NCBI RefSeq assembly: GCF_932526225.1
Contig: NC_064047.1
Coordinates: forward strand, 3,099,501-3,163,500
Origin: Nematostella vectensis
Taxonomy: Eukaryota > Cnidaria > Anthozoa > Actiniaria > Edwardsiidae
Length of the DNA: 64,000 nt
Direction: 5' to 3'
How positions within the stretch are numbered: the first letter of the stretch is position 1; every line of letters begins with the position of its first letter. The translations under genes and the position numbers were made by a program. The notes below the pieces were generated by a model. It ran no database searches, had not been told where the DNA came from, and saw only the letters and a program-made list of their open reading frames with translations. Shown piece by piece: positions 19,401 through 30,267 of the stretch.

Positions 19401-19811
19401 GTACATTTTTGTTTGAAAAATCCCTGATCAAAATAACAAAAAGGTAAAAAACCTATTTGAAAAATCCAATCATGCGGTGGCCGAGTGATTCAGCCGTTGG
19501 ACTAGAAATCCAGTGGGATCTTCCCGTTCAGGTTCGAATCCTGCACGGGACGATACATTTTTCGACATTTTGTTTGAAGAATCCATGATCAAAATAAAAA
19601 AGAAAAAAAGAAGCTATTTAAAAAACCCAAGGTTGCGGTGGCCGAGTGGTTAAGGCGTTGGAATAGAAATCCAATGGGATCTTCCCGCGCAGGTTGGAAC
19701 CCTCCCCGCAACGGTTATTTTTTCTTCAAACACAACTCCAATACTTTATTGATCCAGTTTTAATTTTGATGGAGTTTTACCATTTAAAAAAAGTAGGGAC
19801 TAACATCCAAG

Positions 19812-19892
19812 GTTGCGGTGGCCAAGCGGTTAAGGCGTTGGACTAGAAATCCAATGGGATCTTCCCGTGACGGTTCGAATCCTGCAGCAACG
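19812..19892 (+). pseudogene. 81-nt tRNA-Ser(AGA) variant with altered T/acceptor arms
   Basis: The T-arm 3' side and acceptor read cctgcagcaac, one base short, and the variable arm ends cccgtgacgg. The same rare 3' end appears at 38162-38242 and 55680-55760, so this variant was copied over long distances in the array. Confidence 0.6.
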
Positions 19893-20123
19893 ATACATTT
19901 TTCGACATTTTGTTTGAAGAATCCCTGATCAAAATAACAAAGAGGTAAAAAAGCTATTTGAAAAATCCAAGGTTGCGGTGGCCGAGTGGTTAAGGCGTTG
20001 GACTCGAAATGCAATGGGATCTTCCCGCGCAGGTTCGAAACCTGCCCGCAACAATACATTTTTGTTTGAAAAATCCCAGATCAAAATAACAAAGAGGTAA
20101 AAAAGCTATTTGAAAAATCCAAT

Positions 20124-20200
20124 GTTACAGAGGCTGAGTGGTTACGTCGTTGGACTTGAAATCAAATGGCATCTTCCCGCGCAGGCTCGAATCCTTTTTA
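20124..20200 (+). pseudogene. tRNA-Ser(TGA) fragment lacking the 3' acceptor
   Basis: The body starts gttacagagg, has loop CTTGAAA, and stops after the T arm, fused to the end of a 98-bp-class spacer. It cannot form an acceptor stem. Confidence 0.7.
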
Positions 20201-21217
20201 AGAAAAGTAGGGACGAACGTCCAAGGTTGCGGTTGCCTAGCGGTTAAGGCGTTGGAATAGAAATCCAATGGGATCTTCCCGCGCAGGTTCGAATCCTTGT
20301 CCGCAACAATACATTTTACGACATTTTGTTTGAAGAATCCCTGATCAAATTAACAAAGAGATAAAAATGCTATTTAAAAAATCCAAGGTTGCGGTGAACG
20401 GGTGATTAAGGCGTTGGACTAGAAATCCAATGGGGTCTTCCCACGCAGGTTCGAATACTGCCCGGAACGATACATGTTTCGACATTTTGTTTGAAGAATC
20501 CCTGATCAAAATAAAAAAGAAGAAAAGAAGCTATTTCAAAAACCCAAGGTTGCGGTGGCCGAGTGGTTAAGTCGTTGGACTGGAAATCCAATGGGATCTT
20601 CCCGCGCAGGTTGGAACCCTCCCCGCAACGGTTCTTTTTACTTCAAACACATTTTTAATACTTTAATGATCCAGTTGCAATTTCGATGCAGTTTTACCAT
20701 TTAAAAAAAGTAGGGACGAACATCCAAGGTTGCGGTGGCCGAGCGGTTAAGACGTTGGACTAGAAATCCAATGGGATCTTCCCGCGCAGGTTCGAGTCCT
20801 GCCGGCAACGATATATTTTTGTTTTGTTTTGTTTGTTCCCTGATCAAAATAACAAAGAGGTTAAAATGCTATTCTAAAAATCCAAGGTTGCGGTGGCCGA
20901 GTGGTTAAGGCGTTGGATTCGAAATCCAATGGGACCTTCCCGCGCAGGTTCAAATCCTGCCCCCAACGATACATTTTCGTTTAAGAAATCCCTGATCATA
21001 ATAACAAAGAGGTAAGAAAGCTATTTAAAAAATCCAAGGTTGCGAAGGCCGAGTGGTTAAGCCGTTGGGCTGGAGATCAAATGGGATCTTCCCGCGCAGG
21101 CTCGAATCCTGACCGCAACGGTTCTTTTCTCTTCAAACACATTTTTAATACTTTATTGATCCAGTTGCAATTTCGATGCAGTTTTACCATTTAAAAAAGT
21201 AGGGACGAACATCCAAG

Positions 21218-21280
21218 GTTGCGGTGGCCGAGCGGTTAAGGCGTTGGACTGGCGGGCAGGTTCGAGTCCTGCCCGCAACG
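21218..21280 (+). pseudogene. tRNA-Ser with internal deletion (anticodon 3' half and variable arm lost)
   Basis: After gcgttggact the sequence jumps to ggcgggcaggttcgagtcct. A, B boxes and acceptor remain, so it may still be transcribed, but there is no anticodon. Confidence 0.8.
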
Positions 21281-21833
21281 ATATATTTCTGTTTGAAAAA
21301 TCCCTGATCAAAATAACAAAGAGGTTAAAATGCTATTCGAAAAATCCAAGGTTGCAGTGGCCGAGTGGTTAAGGCGTTGGACAAGAAAATCAATGGGATC
21401 TTCCCGCGCAGGTTCGAATCCTGCCCGCAACGCTTCATTTTGTTTCAACAATCCTTGATCAAAAAAGCAAAGCGGAAAAGAAGCTATTTTAAACACACAA
21501 GGTTGCGGTGGCCGGGTGGCCAAGTCGTTGGACTAGAAATCCAATGGGATCTTCCCGCACTGGTTCGAGTCCTGCCCGCAACGATATATTTTTGTTTGAA
21601 AAATCCCTGATGAAAATAAGAAAGAGGTAAAAAAGCTATTTGAAAAATCCAAGGTTGCGAAGGCCGAGTGGTTAAGCCGTTGGACTGGAAATCCAATGGG
21701 ATCTTACCGCGCAGGCTCAAATCCTGCCGGCAACGGTTCTTTTTTCTTCAAACACATTTTTAATACTTTATTGATCCAGTTGCAATTTCGATGCAGTTTT
21801 ACCATTTAAGAAAAGTAGGGACGAACATCCAAG

Positions 21834-21924
21834 GTTGCGGTAGCCGAGCGGTTAAGGTGGTTAAGGCGGTCGACTAGAAATCCAATGGGATCTTGCCTTG
21901 CAGGTTCGAATCCTGCCCGCAACG
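21834..21924 (+). pseudogene. tRNA-Ser(AGA) with a 9-bp D-arm duplication
   Basis: ggttaaggtggttaaggc shows the direct duplication of the D-loop/stem segment. Length is 91 nt instead of 82. The anticodon stem is also altered (gtcga against tccaa). Confidence 0.75.
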
Positions 21925-21993
21925 CTTCATTTTGTTTCAACAATCCTTGATCAAAATAGCAGATCGGAAAAGAAGCTATTTTTAACTCCCAAG

Positions 21994-22075
21994 GTTGCGG
22001 TGGCCGAGTGGTTAATGCGTTGGACTTCAAATCCAATGGGATCTTTCAGCGCAGGTTAGAATCCTGCCCGCAACG
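21994..22075 (+). tRNA. tRNA-Ser body with UCA (opal) anticodon
   Basis: The loop reads CTTCAAA in an intact TTGGA/TCCAA stem, giving anticodon TCA, complementary to UGA. The acceptor and D stems are those of tRNA-Ser, with a 7-bp acceptor and ordinary D arm, so it is not tRNA-Sec. The B box is hit (ggttagaatcc, C56 to A), which should weaken transcription and folding. Single copy seen; probably a pseudogene. Confidence 0.6.
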
Positions 22076-22265
22076 ATACATTTATGTTTGAAAAATCCCT
22101 GATCAAAATAACAAAGAGGTTAAAATGCTATTAGAAAACATCCAAGGTTGCGGTGGCCGTGTGGTTAAGGCGTTGGACTAGAAATCCAATGGGATCTTCC
22201 CGCGCATGTCCGAATCATGCCCGCAACGCTTCATTTTGTTTCAACAATCCTTTTAAAAACCCAAG

Positions 22266-22347
22266 GTTGCGGTGGCCGAGTGGTTAAGGCGTTGGACTCG
22301 AAATCCAATGGGATCTTCCCGCGCAGGTTCGAATCCTGCCCGCAACG
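22266..22347 (+). tRNA. tRNA-Ser(CGA), consensus copy
   Basis: All stems pair: acceptor GTTGCGG/CCGCAAC, D GCC/GGC, anticodon TTGGA/TCCAA, variable GGGA/TCCC, T GCAGG/CCTGC. Loop CTCGAAA, for codon UCG. A and B boxes perfect. Terminator TTTTT follows within 10 nt. Used here as the reference copy. Confidence 0.95.
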
Positions 22348-22901
22348 ATACATTTTTGTTTGAAAAATCCCTGATCAAAATAACAAAGAGGTTAAAATGC
22401 TATTCGAAAAATCCAAGGTTGCGGTGGCCGAGCGGTTAAGGCGTTGGACTAGAAATCCAATGGGATCTTCCCGCGCAGGTTAGAGTCCTGCCGGCAACGA
22501 TATATTTCTGTTTGAAAAATCCCTGATCAAAATAACAAAGAGATTAAAATGCTATTCGAAAAATCCAAGGTTGCGAAGGCCGAGTGGTTAAGCCGCTCGA
22601 GAAGAAATCAAATGGGACCTTCCCGCGCAGGCGCGAATCCTACCCGCAACGGTTCTTTTTTCTTCAAACACATTTTTAATACTTTATTGATCCAGTTGGC
22701 ATTTCGATGCAGTTTTACCATTTAAAAAAAGTAGGGACGAACATCCAAGGTTGCGGTGGCCGAGCGGTTAAGGCGTTGGACTAGAAATCCAATGGGATCT
22801 TCCCGCGCAGGTTCGAGTCCTGCCGGCAACGATAGATTTCTGTTTGAAAAATCCCTGATCAAAATAACAAAGAGGTTAAAATGCTATTCGAAAAATCCAA
22901 G

Positions 22902-22983
22902 GTTGCGGTGGCCGAGTGGTTAAGGCGTTGGACTAGAAATCCAATGGGATCTTCCCGCGCAGGTTTGAATCCTGCCCGCAACG
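22902..22983 (+). tRNA. tRNA-Ser(AGA), near-consensus copy
   Basis: Same body as the CGA reference apart from base 34 (A, expected to become inosine and read UCU/UCC/UCA) and T-loop TTTGAAT. Stems intact. Confidence 0.88.
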
Positions 22984-24625
22984 CTTCATTTTGTTTCAAC
23001 AATCCCTGATCAAAATAGCAAAGCAAAAAAGAAGCTATTTTAAACACCCAAAGTTGCGGTGGCCGAGGGGTTAAGCCGCTCGACTGGAAATCAAATGGGA
23101 TCTTCCCGCGTAGGCTCGAATCCTACCCGCAACGGTTCTTTTTTCTTCAAACACATTTTTAAAACTTTATTGATCCAGTTGCAATTTCGATGCAGTTTTA
23201 CAATTTAAGAAAAGTAGGACGAACATCCAAGGTTGCGGTGGCCGAGCGGTTACGGCGTTGGACTAGAAATCCAATGGGATCTTCCCGCGCAGGTTCGAGT
23301 CCTGCCGGCAACGATATATTTCTGTTTGAAAAATCCCTTATCAAAATAACAAAGAGGTTAAAATGCTATTCGAAAAATCCAAGGTTGCGGTGGCCGAGCG
23401 GTTAAGGCGTTGGACTAGAAATCCAATGGGATCTTCCCGCGCAGGTTAGAGTCCTGCCGGCAACGATATATTTCTGTTTGAAAAATCCCTGATCAAAATA
23501 ACAAAGAGATTAAAATGCTATTCGATAAAACCAAGGTTGCGGTGGCCGAGCGGTTAAGGCGTTGGACTAGAAATCCAATGGGATCTTCCCGCGCAGGTTC
23601 GAGTCCTGCCGGCAACGATATATTTCTGTTTGAAAAATCCCTGATCAAAATAACAAAGAGGTTAAAATGCTATTCGAAAAATCCAAGGTTGCGGTGGCCG
23701 AGTGGTTAAGGCGTTGGACTAGAAATCCAATGGGATCTTCCCGCGCAGGTTCGAATCCTGACCGCAACGCTTCATTTTGTTTCAACAATCCCTGATCAAA
23801 ATAGCAAAGCAAAAAAGAAGCTATTTTAAACACCCAAAGTTGCGGTGGCCGAGGGGTTAAGCCGCTCGACTGGAAATCAAATGGGATCTTCCCGCGTAGG
23901 CTCGAATCCTACCCGCAACGGTTCTTTTTTCTTCAAACACATTTTTAAAACTTTATTGATCTAGTTGCAATTTCGATGCAGTTTTACAATTTAAGAAAAG
24001 TAGGGACGAACATCCAAGGTTGCGGTGGCCGAGCGGTTACGGCGTTGGACTAGAAATCCAATGGGATCTTCCCGCGCAGGTTCGAGTCCTGCCGGCAACG
24101 ATATATTTCTGTTTGAAAAATCCCTGATCAAAATAACAAAGAGGTAAAACAGCTATTTGAAAAATCCATGGTTGCGAAGGCCGAGTGGTAAAGCCGTTCG
24201 ACTGGAAATCAAATGGGCTCTTCCCGCGCAGGCTCGAATCCTGCCCGCAACTATACATTTTTGTTTGAAAAATACCTAATCAAAATAACAAAGAGGTAAA
24301 AGAGCTATTTGAAAAATCCAAGGTTACGAAGGCCGAGTGGTTAAGGCGTTGGACTCGAAGTACAAGTGGATCTTCCCGCGTAGGTTCGAATCCTGCCCGC
24401 AACGCTTCATTTTGTTTCAACAATCCTTGATCAAAATAGCAAAGCGGAAAAGAAGCTATTTTAAACACCCAAGGTTGCGGTGGCCGAGGGGTTAAGGCGT
24501 TGAACTCGAAATCCAATGGGATCTTCCCGCGCAGGTGCGAATCCTGCCCGCAACGATACATTTTTGTTTGAAAAATCCCTGATCAAAATAACAAAAAGGT
24601 AAAACAGCTATTTGAAAAATCCAAG

Positions 24626-24707
24626 GTTACGAAAGCCGCGTGGTTAAGCCGTTCGACTGAAAATCCAACGGGATCTTCGCGCGCAGGCTCGAATCCTACC
24701 CGCAACG
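24626..24707 (+). pseudogene. tRNA-Ser body with Phe anticodon GAA (first of 23)
   Basis: Loop CTGAAAA gives GAA. The stems are damaged: GTTACGA against CCGCAAC has two mismatches, and the D stem, anticodon stem (TTCGA/TCCAA) and T stem each have one. The A box lacks T8 and the B box reads GGCTCGAATCC. The long variable arm remains. It is followed by the 98-bp spacer class with a T6 terminator. Confidence 0.75.
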
Positions 24708-24805
24708 GTTCTTTTTTCTTCAAACACATTTTTAATACTTTATTGATCCAGTTGCAATTTCGATGCAGTTTTACCATTTAAAAAAAGTAGGGACGAACAT
24801 CCAAG

Positions 24806-24887
24806 GTTGCCGTGGCCGAGCGGTTAAGGCGTTGGACTAGAAATCCAATGGGATCTTCCCGCGCAGGTTCGAGTCCTTCCGGCAACG
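24806..24887 (+). tRNA. tRNA-Ser(AGA), compensated acceptor subfamily
   Basis: Acceptor GTTGCCG pairs fully with CGGCAAC, i.e. C6-G67 in place of G6-C67. Loop CTAGAAA. One T-stem mismatch (GCAGG/CCTTC). D loop has GAGCGG. Typical of the copies after a 98-bp spacer. Confidence 0.85.
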
Positions 24888-26259
24888 ATATATTTTTGTT
24901 TGAAAAATCCCTGATCAAAATAACAGAGGTTAAAATGCTATTCGAAAAATCCAAGGTTGCGGTGGCCGAGCGGTTAAGGCGTTGGACTAGAAATCCAATG
25001 GGATCTTCCCGCGCAGGTTAGAGTCCTGCCGGCAACGATATATTTCTGTTTGAAAAATCCCTGATCAAAATAACAAAGAGATTAAAATGCTATTCGAAAA
25101 ATCCAAGGTTGCGAAGGCCGAGTGGTTAAGCCGCTCGAGAAGAAATCAAATGGGATCTTCCCGCGCAGGCTCGAATCCTGCCCGCAACTATACATGTTTG
25201 TTTGAAAAATCCCTAATCAAAATAACAAAGAGGTAAAAGAGCTATTTGAAAAATCCAAGGTTACGAAGGCCGAGTGGTTAAGCCGTTCGACTGAAAATCC
25301 AACGGGATCTTCGCGCGCAGGCTCGAATCCTACCCGCAACGGTTCTTTTTTCTTCAAACACATTTTTAATACTTTATTGATCCAGTTGCAATTTCGATGC
25401 AGTTATACCATTTAAAAAAAGTAGGGACGAACATCCAAGGTTGCCGTGGCCGAGCGGTTAAGGCGTTGGACTAGAAATCCAATGGGATCTTCCCGCGCAG
25501 GTTCGAGTCCTTCCGGCAACGATATATTTTTGTTTGAAAAATCCCTGATCAAAATAACAAAGAGGTTAAAATGCTATTCGAAAAATCCAAGGTTGCGGTG
25601 GCCGAGTGGTTAAGGCGTTGGACTAGAAATCAAATTGGATCTTAACGCGCAGGCTCGAATCCTGCCCGCAACGGTTCTATTTTAAACACCCAAGGTTGCG
25701 ATGGCCGAGTGATTAAGGCGTTGGACTAGAAATGCAATGGGATCTTCCCGCGCAGGTCCGAATCATGCCCGCAACGCTTCATTTTGTTTCAACAATCCTT
25801 GATCAAAATAGCAAAGCGGAAAAAAAGCTATTTTAAAAACCCAAGGTTGCGGTGGCCGAGTTCATAAGGCGTTGGACTCGAAATCCGATGGGATCTTCCC
25901 GCGCAGGTTCGAATCCTGCCCGCAACGATTCATTTTTGTTTGAAAAATCCCTGATCAAAATAACAAAGAGGTAAAAAAGCTATTTCAAAAATCCAAGGTT
26001 GCGAAGGCCGAGTGGTTAAGCCACTCGACTGGAAATCAAATTGGATCTTCCCGCGTAGGCTCGAATCCTACCCGCAACGGTTCTTTTTTCTTCAAACACA
26101 TTTTTAAAACTTTATTGATCCAGTTGCAATTTCGATGCAGTTTTACAATTTAAGAAAAGTAGGGACGAACATCCAAGGTTGCGGTGGCCGAGCGTTTACG
26201 GCGTTGGACTAGAAATCCAATGGGATCTTCCCGCGCAGGTTCGAGTCCTGCCGGCAACG
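24806..26259 (+). tRNA. Array block 2: ten tRNA-Ser units
   Basis: 24806 AGA, 24956 AGA, 25108 AGA (altered stem), 25260 GAA, 25440 AGA, 25592 AGA (3' half of GGA type, a chimera), 25695 AGA, 25846 CGA, 25998 GGA, 26178 AGA. The 25592-25695 step is only 103 bp because the spacer is shortened. Confidence 0.9.
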
Positions 26260-26784
26260 ATATATTTCTGTTTGAAAAATCCCTGATCAAAATAACAAAG
26301 AGGTAAAACAGCTATTTGAAAAATCAATGGTTGCGAAGGCCGAGTGGTTAAGCCGTTCGACTGGAAATCAAATGGGATCTTCCCGCGCAGGCTCGAATCC
26401 TGCCCGCAACTAAACATTTTTGTTTAAAAAATCCCTAATCAAAATAACAAAGAGGTAAAAGAGCTATTTGAAAAATCCAAGGTTACGAAGGCCGAGTGGT
26501 TAAGCCGTTCGACTGAAAATCCAACGGGATCTTCCCGCGCAGGTTCGAATCCTGCCCGAAATGCTTTATTTTGTTTTAACAATCCTTGATCAAAATAGCA
26601 AAGCAAAAAAGAAGCTATTTTAAACACCCAAGGATGCGGTGGCCGAGGGGTTAAGGCGTTCGACTGGAAATCAAATGGGATCTTCCCGCGCAGGCTCGAA
26701 TCCTGCCCGCAACTATACATTTTTGTTTGAAAAATCCCTAATCAAAATAACAAAGAGGTAAAAGAGCTATTTGAAAAATCCAAG

Positions 26785-26866
26785 GTTACGAAGGCCGAGT
26801 GGTTAAGCCGTTCGACTAAAAATCCAACGGGATCTTCGCGCGCAGGCTCGAATCCTACCCGCAATG
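26785..26866 (+). pseudogene. tRNA-Ser body with AAA (Phe) anticodon
   Basis: Loop CTAAAAA. It derives from the GAA lineage by a change at base 34 and shares that lineage's stem mismatches. Repeated at 30723 and 34035 by segment duplication. Confidence 0.75.
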
Positions 26867-29633
26867 GTTCTTTTTTCTTCAAACACATTTTTAATACTTT
26901 ATTGATCCAGTTGCAATTTCGATGCAGTTTTACCATTTAAAAAAGTAGGGACGAACATCCAAGGTTGCCGTGGCCGAGCGGTTAAGGCGTTGGACTAGAA
27001 ATCCAATGGGATCTTCCCGCGCAGGTTCGAGTCCTTCCGGCAACGATATATTTTTGTTTGAAAAATGCCTGATCAAAATAACAGAGGTTAAAATGCTATT
27101 CGAAAAATCCAAGGTTGCGGTGGCCGAGTGGTTAAGGCGTTGGACTAGAAATCTAATGGGATCTTCCCGCGCAGGTTCGAATCCTGCCCGCAACGCTTCA
27201 TTTTGTTTCAACAATCCCTGATCAAAATAGCAAAGCAAAAAAGAAGCTATTTTAAACACCCAAGGTTGCGGTGGCCGAGGGGTTAAGGCGTTGGACTCGA
27301 AATCCAATGGGATCTTCCAGCGCAGGTTCGAATCCTGCCCGCAACGCTTCTTTTTGTTTCAACAATCCTTGATGAAAATAGCAAAGCGGAAAAGAAGCTA
27401 TTTTAAACACCCAAGGTTGCGGTGGCCGAGTGGTTAAGGCGTTGGACTCGAAATCCAATGGGATCTTCCCGCGCAGGTTCGAATCCTGCCCGCAACGATA
27501 CATTTTTGTTTGAAAAATCCCTGATCAAAATAACAAAGAGGTAAAACAGCTATTTGAAAAATCCATGGTTGCGAAGGCCGAGTGGTTAAGCCGTTCGACT
27601 GGAAATCAAATTGGATCTTAACGCGCAGGCTCGAATCCTGCCCGCAACGGTTCTTTTTTCTTCAAACACATTTTTAATACTTTATTGATCCAGTTGGAAT
27701 TTCAATGCAGTTTTACCATTTAAAAAAAGTAGGGACGAACATCAAAGGTTCCGGTGGCTGAGTGGTTAAGGCGTTGGACTCGAAATCCAATTGGATCTTC
27801 CCGCGAAGGTTCGAATCCTGCCCGCAACGCTTCTTTTTGTTTCAACAATCCTTGATGAAAATAGCAAAGCGGAAAAGAAGCTATTTTAAACACCCAAGGT
27901 TGCGGTGGCCGAGTGGTTAAGGCGTTGGACTCGAAATCCAATGGGATCTTCCCGCGCAGGTTCGAATCCTGCCCGCAACGATACATTTTTGTTTGAAAAA
28001 TCCCTGATCAAAATAACAAAGAGGTAAAACAGCTATTTGAAAAATCCATGGTTGCGAAGGCCGAGTGGTTAAGCCGTTCGACTGGAAATCAAATGGGATC
28101 TTCCCGCGCAGGCTCGAATCCTGCCCGCAACGATACATTTTTGTTTGAAAAATCCCTAATCAAAATAAAAAAAAAAGGTAAAAAAGCTGTTTGAAAAATC
28201 CAAGGTTACGAAGGCCGAGTGGGTAAGCCGTTCGACTGAAAATCCAATGGGATCTTCCCGCGCAGGCTCGAATCCTACCCGCAACGGTTCTTTTTTCTTC
28301 AAACACATTTTTAATACTTTATTGATCCAGTTGCAATTTCGATACAGTTTTACCATTTAAAAAAAGTAAGGACGAACATCCAAGGTTGCCGTGGCCGAGC
28401 GGTTAAGGCGTTGGACTAGAAATCCAATGGGATCTTCCCGCGCAGGTTCGAGCCCTTTCGGCAACGATATATTTTTGTTTGAAAAATCCCTGATCAAAAT
28501 AACAGAGGTTAAAATGCTATTTAAAACACCCAAGGTTGCGGTGGCCGAGGGGTTAAGGCGTTGGACTCGAAATCCAATGGGATCTTTCCGCGCAGGTTCG
28601 AATCCTGCCCGCAACGATACATTTTTGTTTGAAAAATCCCTGATCTAAATAACAAAGAGGTAAAACAGCTATTTGAAAAATCCATGGTTGCGAAGGTTGA
28701 GTGGTTAAGCCGTTCGACTGGAAATCAAATGGGATCTTAACGCGCAGGCTCGAATCCTGCCCGCAACGGTTCTTTTTTCTTCAAACACATTTTTAATACT
28801 TTATTGATCCAGTTGCAATTTCAACGCAGTTTTAGCATTTAAAAAAAGTAGGGACGAACATCCAATGTTGCGGTGGCCGAGCGGATAAGGAGTTGGACTA
28901 GAAATCCAATGGGATCTTCCCGCGCAGGTTCGAATCCTGCCCGCAACGATACATTTTTCGACATTTTGTTTGAAGAATCCCTTATCAAAATAGCAAAGCG
29001 GAAATGAAGCTTAATCAAAAATCAAAGGTTGCGATGGCCGAGTGGTTAAGGCGGTCGATTAGAAATCCAATGGGATCTTCCCGCGCAGGTTCGAATCCTG
29101 CCCGCAACGCTTCATTTTGTTTAAACAATCCTTGATCAAAATAGTAGATCGGAAAAGAAGCTATTTTTAACACCCAAGGTTGCGGTGGCCGAGTGGTTAA
29201 GGCGTTGGACTCGAAATACAATTGGATCTTCCCGCGCAGGTTCAAATCCTGCCCGCAACGCTTCATTTTGTTTCAACAATCCTTGATCAAAATAGCAAAG
29301 CGGAAAAGAAGCTATTTTAAACACCCAAGGTTGCGGTGGCCGAGTGGTTAAGGCGTTGGACTCGAAATCCAATGGGATCTTCCCGCGCAGGCTCGAATCC
29401 TGCCCGCAAAGATAGATTTTTGTTTGAAAAATCCCTGATCAAAATAACAAAGAGGTAAAACAGCTATTTGAAAAATCCATGGTTGCGAAGGCCGAGTGGT
29501 TAAGCCGTTCGACTGGAAATCAAATGGGATCTTCCCGCGCAGGCTCGAATCCTGCCCGCAACGATACATTTTTGTTTGAAAAATCCCTAATCAAAATAAC
29601 AAAGAGGTAAAAGAGCTATTTGAAAAATCCAAG

Positions 29634-29715
29634 GTTACGAAGGCCGAGTGGTTAAGCCGTTCGACTGACAATCCAACGGGATCTTCGCGCGCAGGCTCGA
29701 ATCCTACCCGCAACG
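29634..29715 (+). pseudogene. tRNA-Ser body with GAC anticodon
   Basis: Loop CTGACAA, a single-base change within the GAA lineage; GAC would be a Val anticodon. Only copy. The corresponding copies at +4098 and +7561 have GAA, so the change is private and recent. Confidence 0.7.
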
Positions 29716-30267
29716 GTTCTTTTTTCTTCAAACACATTTTTAATACTTTATTGATCCAGTTGCAATTTCGATGCAGTTTTACAATTTAAAAAAAGTAGGG
29801 ACGAACATCCAAGGTTGCCGTGGCCGAGCGGTAAAGGCGTTGGACTCGAAATCCAATTGGATCTTCCCGCGAAGGTTCGAATCCTGCCCGCAACGCTTCA
29901 TTTTGTTTCAACAATCCCTGATCAAAATAGCAAAGCAAAAAAGAAGCTATTTTAAACACCCAAGGTTGCGGTGGCCGAGGGGTTAAGGCGTTGGACTCGA
30001 AATTCAATGGGATCTTCCCGCGCAGGTTCGAATCCTGCCCGCAACGCTTCATTTTGTTTCAACAATCCTTGATCAAAATAGCAAAGCGGAAAAGAAGCTA
30101 TTTTAAACCCCCAAGGTTGCGGTGGCGGAGTGGTTAAGGCGTTGGACTCGAAATCCAATGGGATCTTCCCGCGCAGGTTCGAATCCTGCTAGCAACGATA
30201 CATTTTTGTTTGAAAAATCCCTGATCAAAATAACAAAGAGGTAAAACAGCTATTTGAAAAATCCATG

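Larger units (their letters stand above)
19319..24707 (+). tRNA. Array block 1: diverged left margin, 35 tRNA-Ser units
   Basis: Starts and anticodons: 19319 CGA, 19471 AGA, 19632 AGA, 19812 AGA, 19972 CGA, 20124 TGA (fragment), 20226 AGA, 20388 AGA, 20549 GGA, 20729 AGA, 20887 CGA, 21039 GGA, 21218 (deleted), 21351 AGA, 21502 AGA, 21654 GGA, 21834 AGA, 21994 TCA, 22147 AGA, 22266 CGA, 22418 AGA, 22570 AGA, 22750 AGA, 22902 AGA, 23053 GGA, 23232 AGA, 23384 AGA, 23536 AGA, 23688 AGA, 23839 GGA, 24019 AGA, 24171 GGA, 24323 CGA, 24474 CGA, 24626 GAA. Copies here differ most from consensus, with broken acceptors, indels and odd loops, as expected at the edge of a homogenising array. Confidence 0.9.
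26330..30197 (+). tRNA. Array block 3: first copy of the 3.3-3.9-kb higher-order unit, 25 tRNA units
   Basis: 26330 GGA, 26482 GAA, 26633 GGA, 26785 AAA, 26964 AGA, 27114 AGA, 27265 CGA, 27416 CGA, 27568 GGA, 27748 CGA, 27899 CGA, 28051 GGA, 28205 GAA, 28385 AGA, 28535 CGA, 28687 GGA, 28867 AGA, 29028 AGA, 29179 CGA, 29330 CGA, 29482 GGA, 29634 GAC, 29814 CGA, 29965 CGA, 30116 CGA. Segments 26330-27649 and 28205-29563 recur at +3938 and +4098 in the next block. Confidence 0.92.

Noticed and set aside
21994-22075. Selenocysteine tRNA
   Set aside because: Although the anticodon is UCA, the acceptor and D arms are those of the neighbouring tRNA-Ser genes, not the long-acceptor Sec form.
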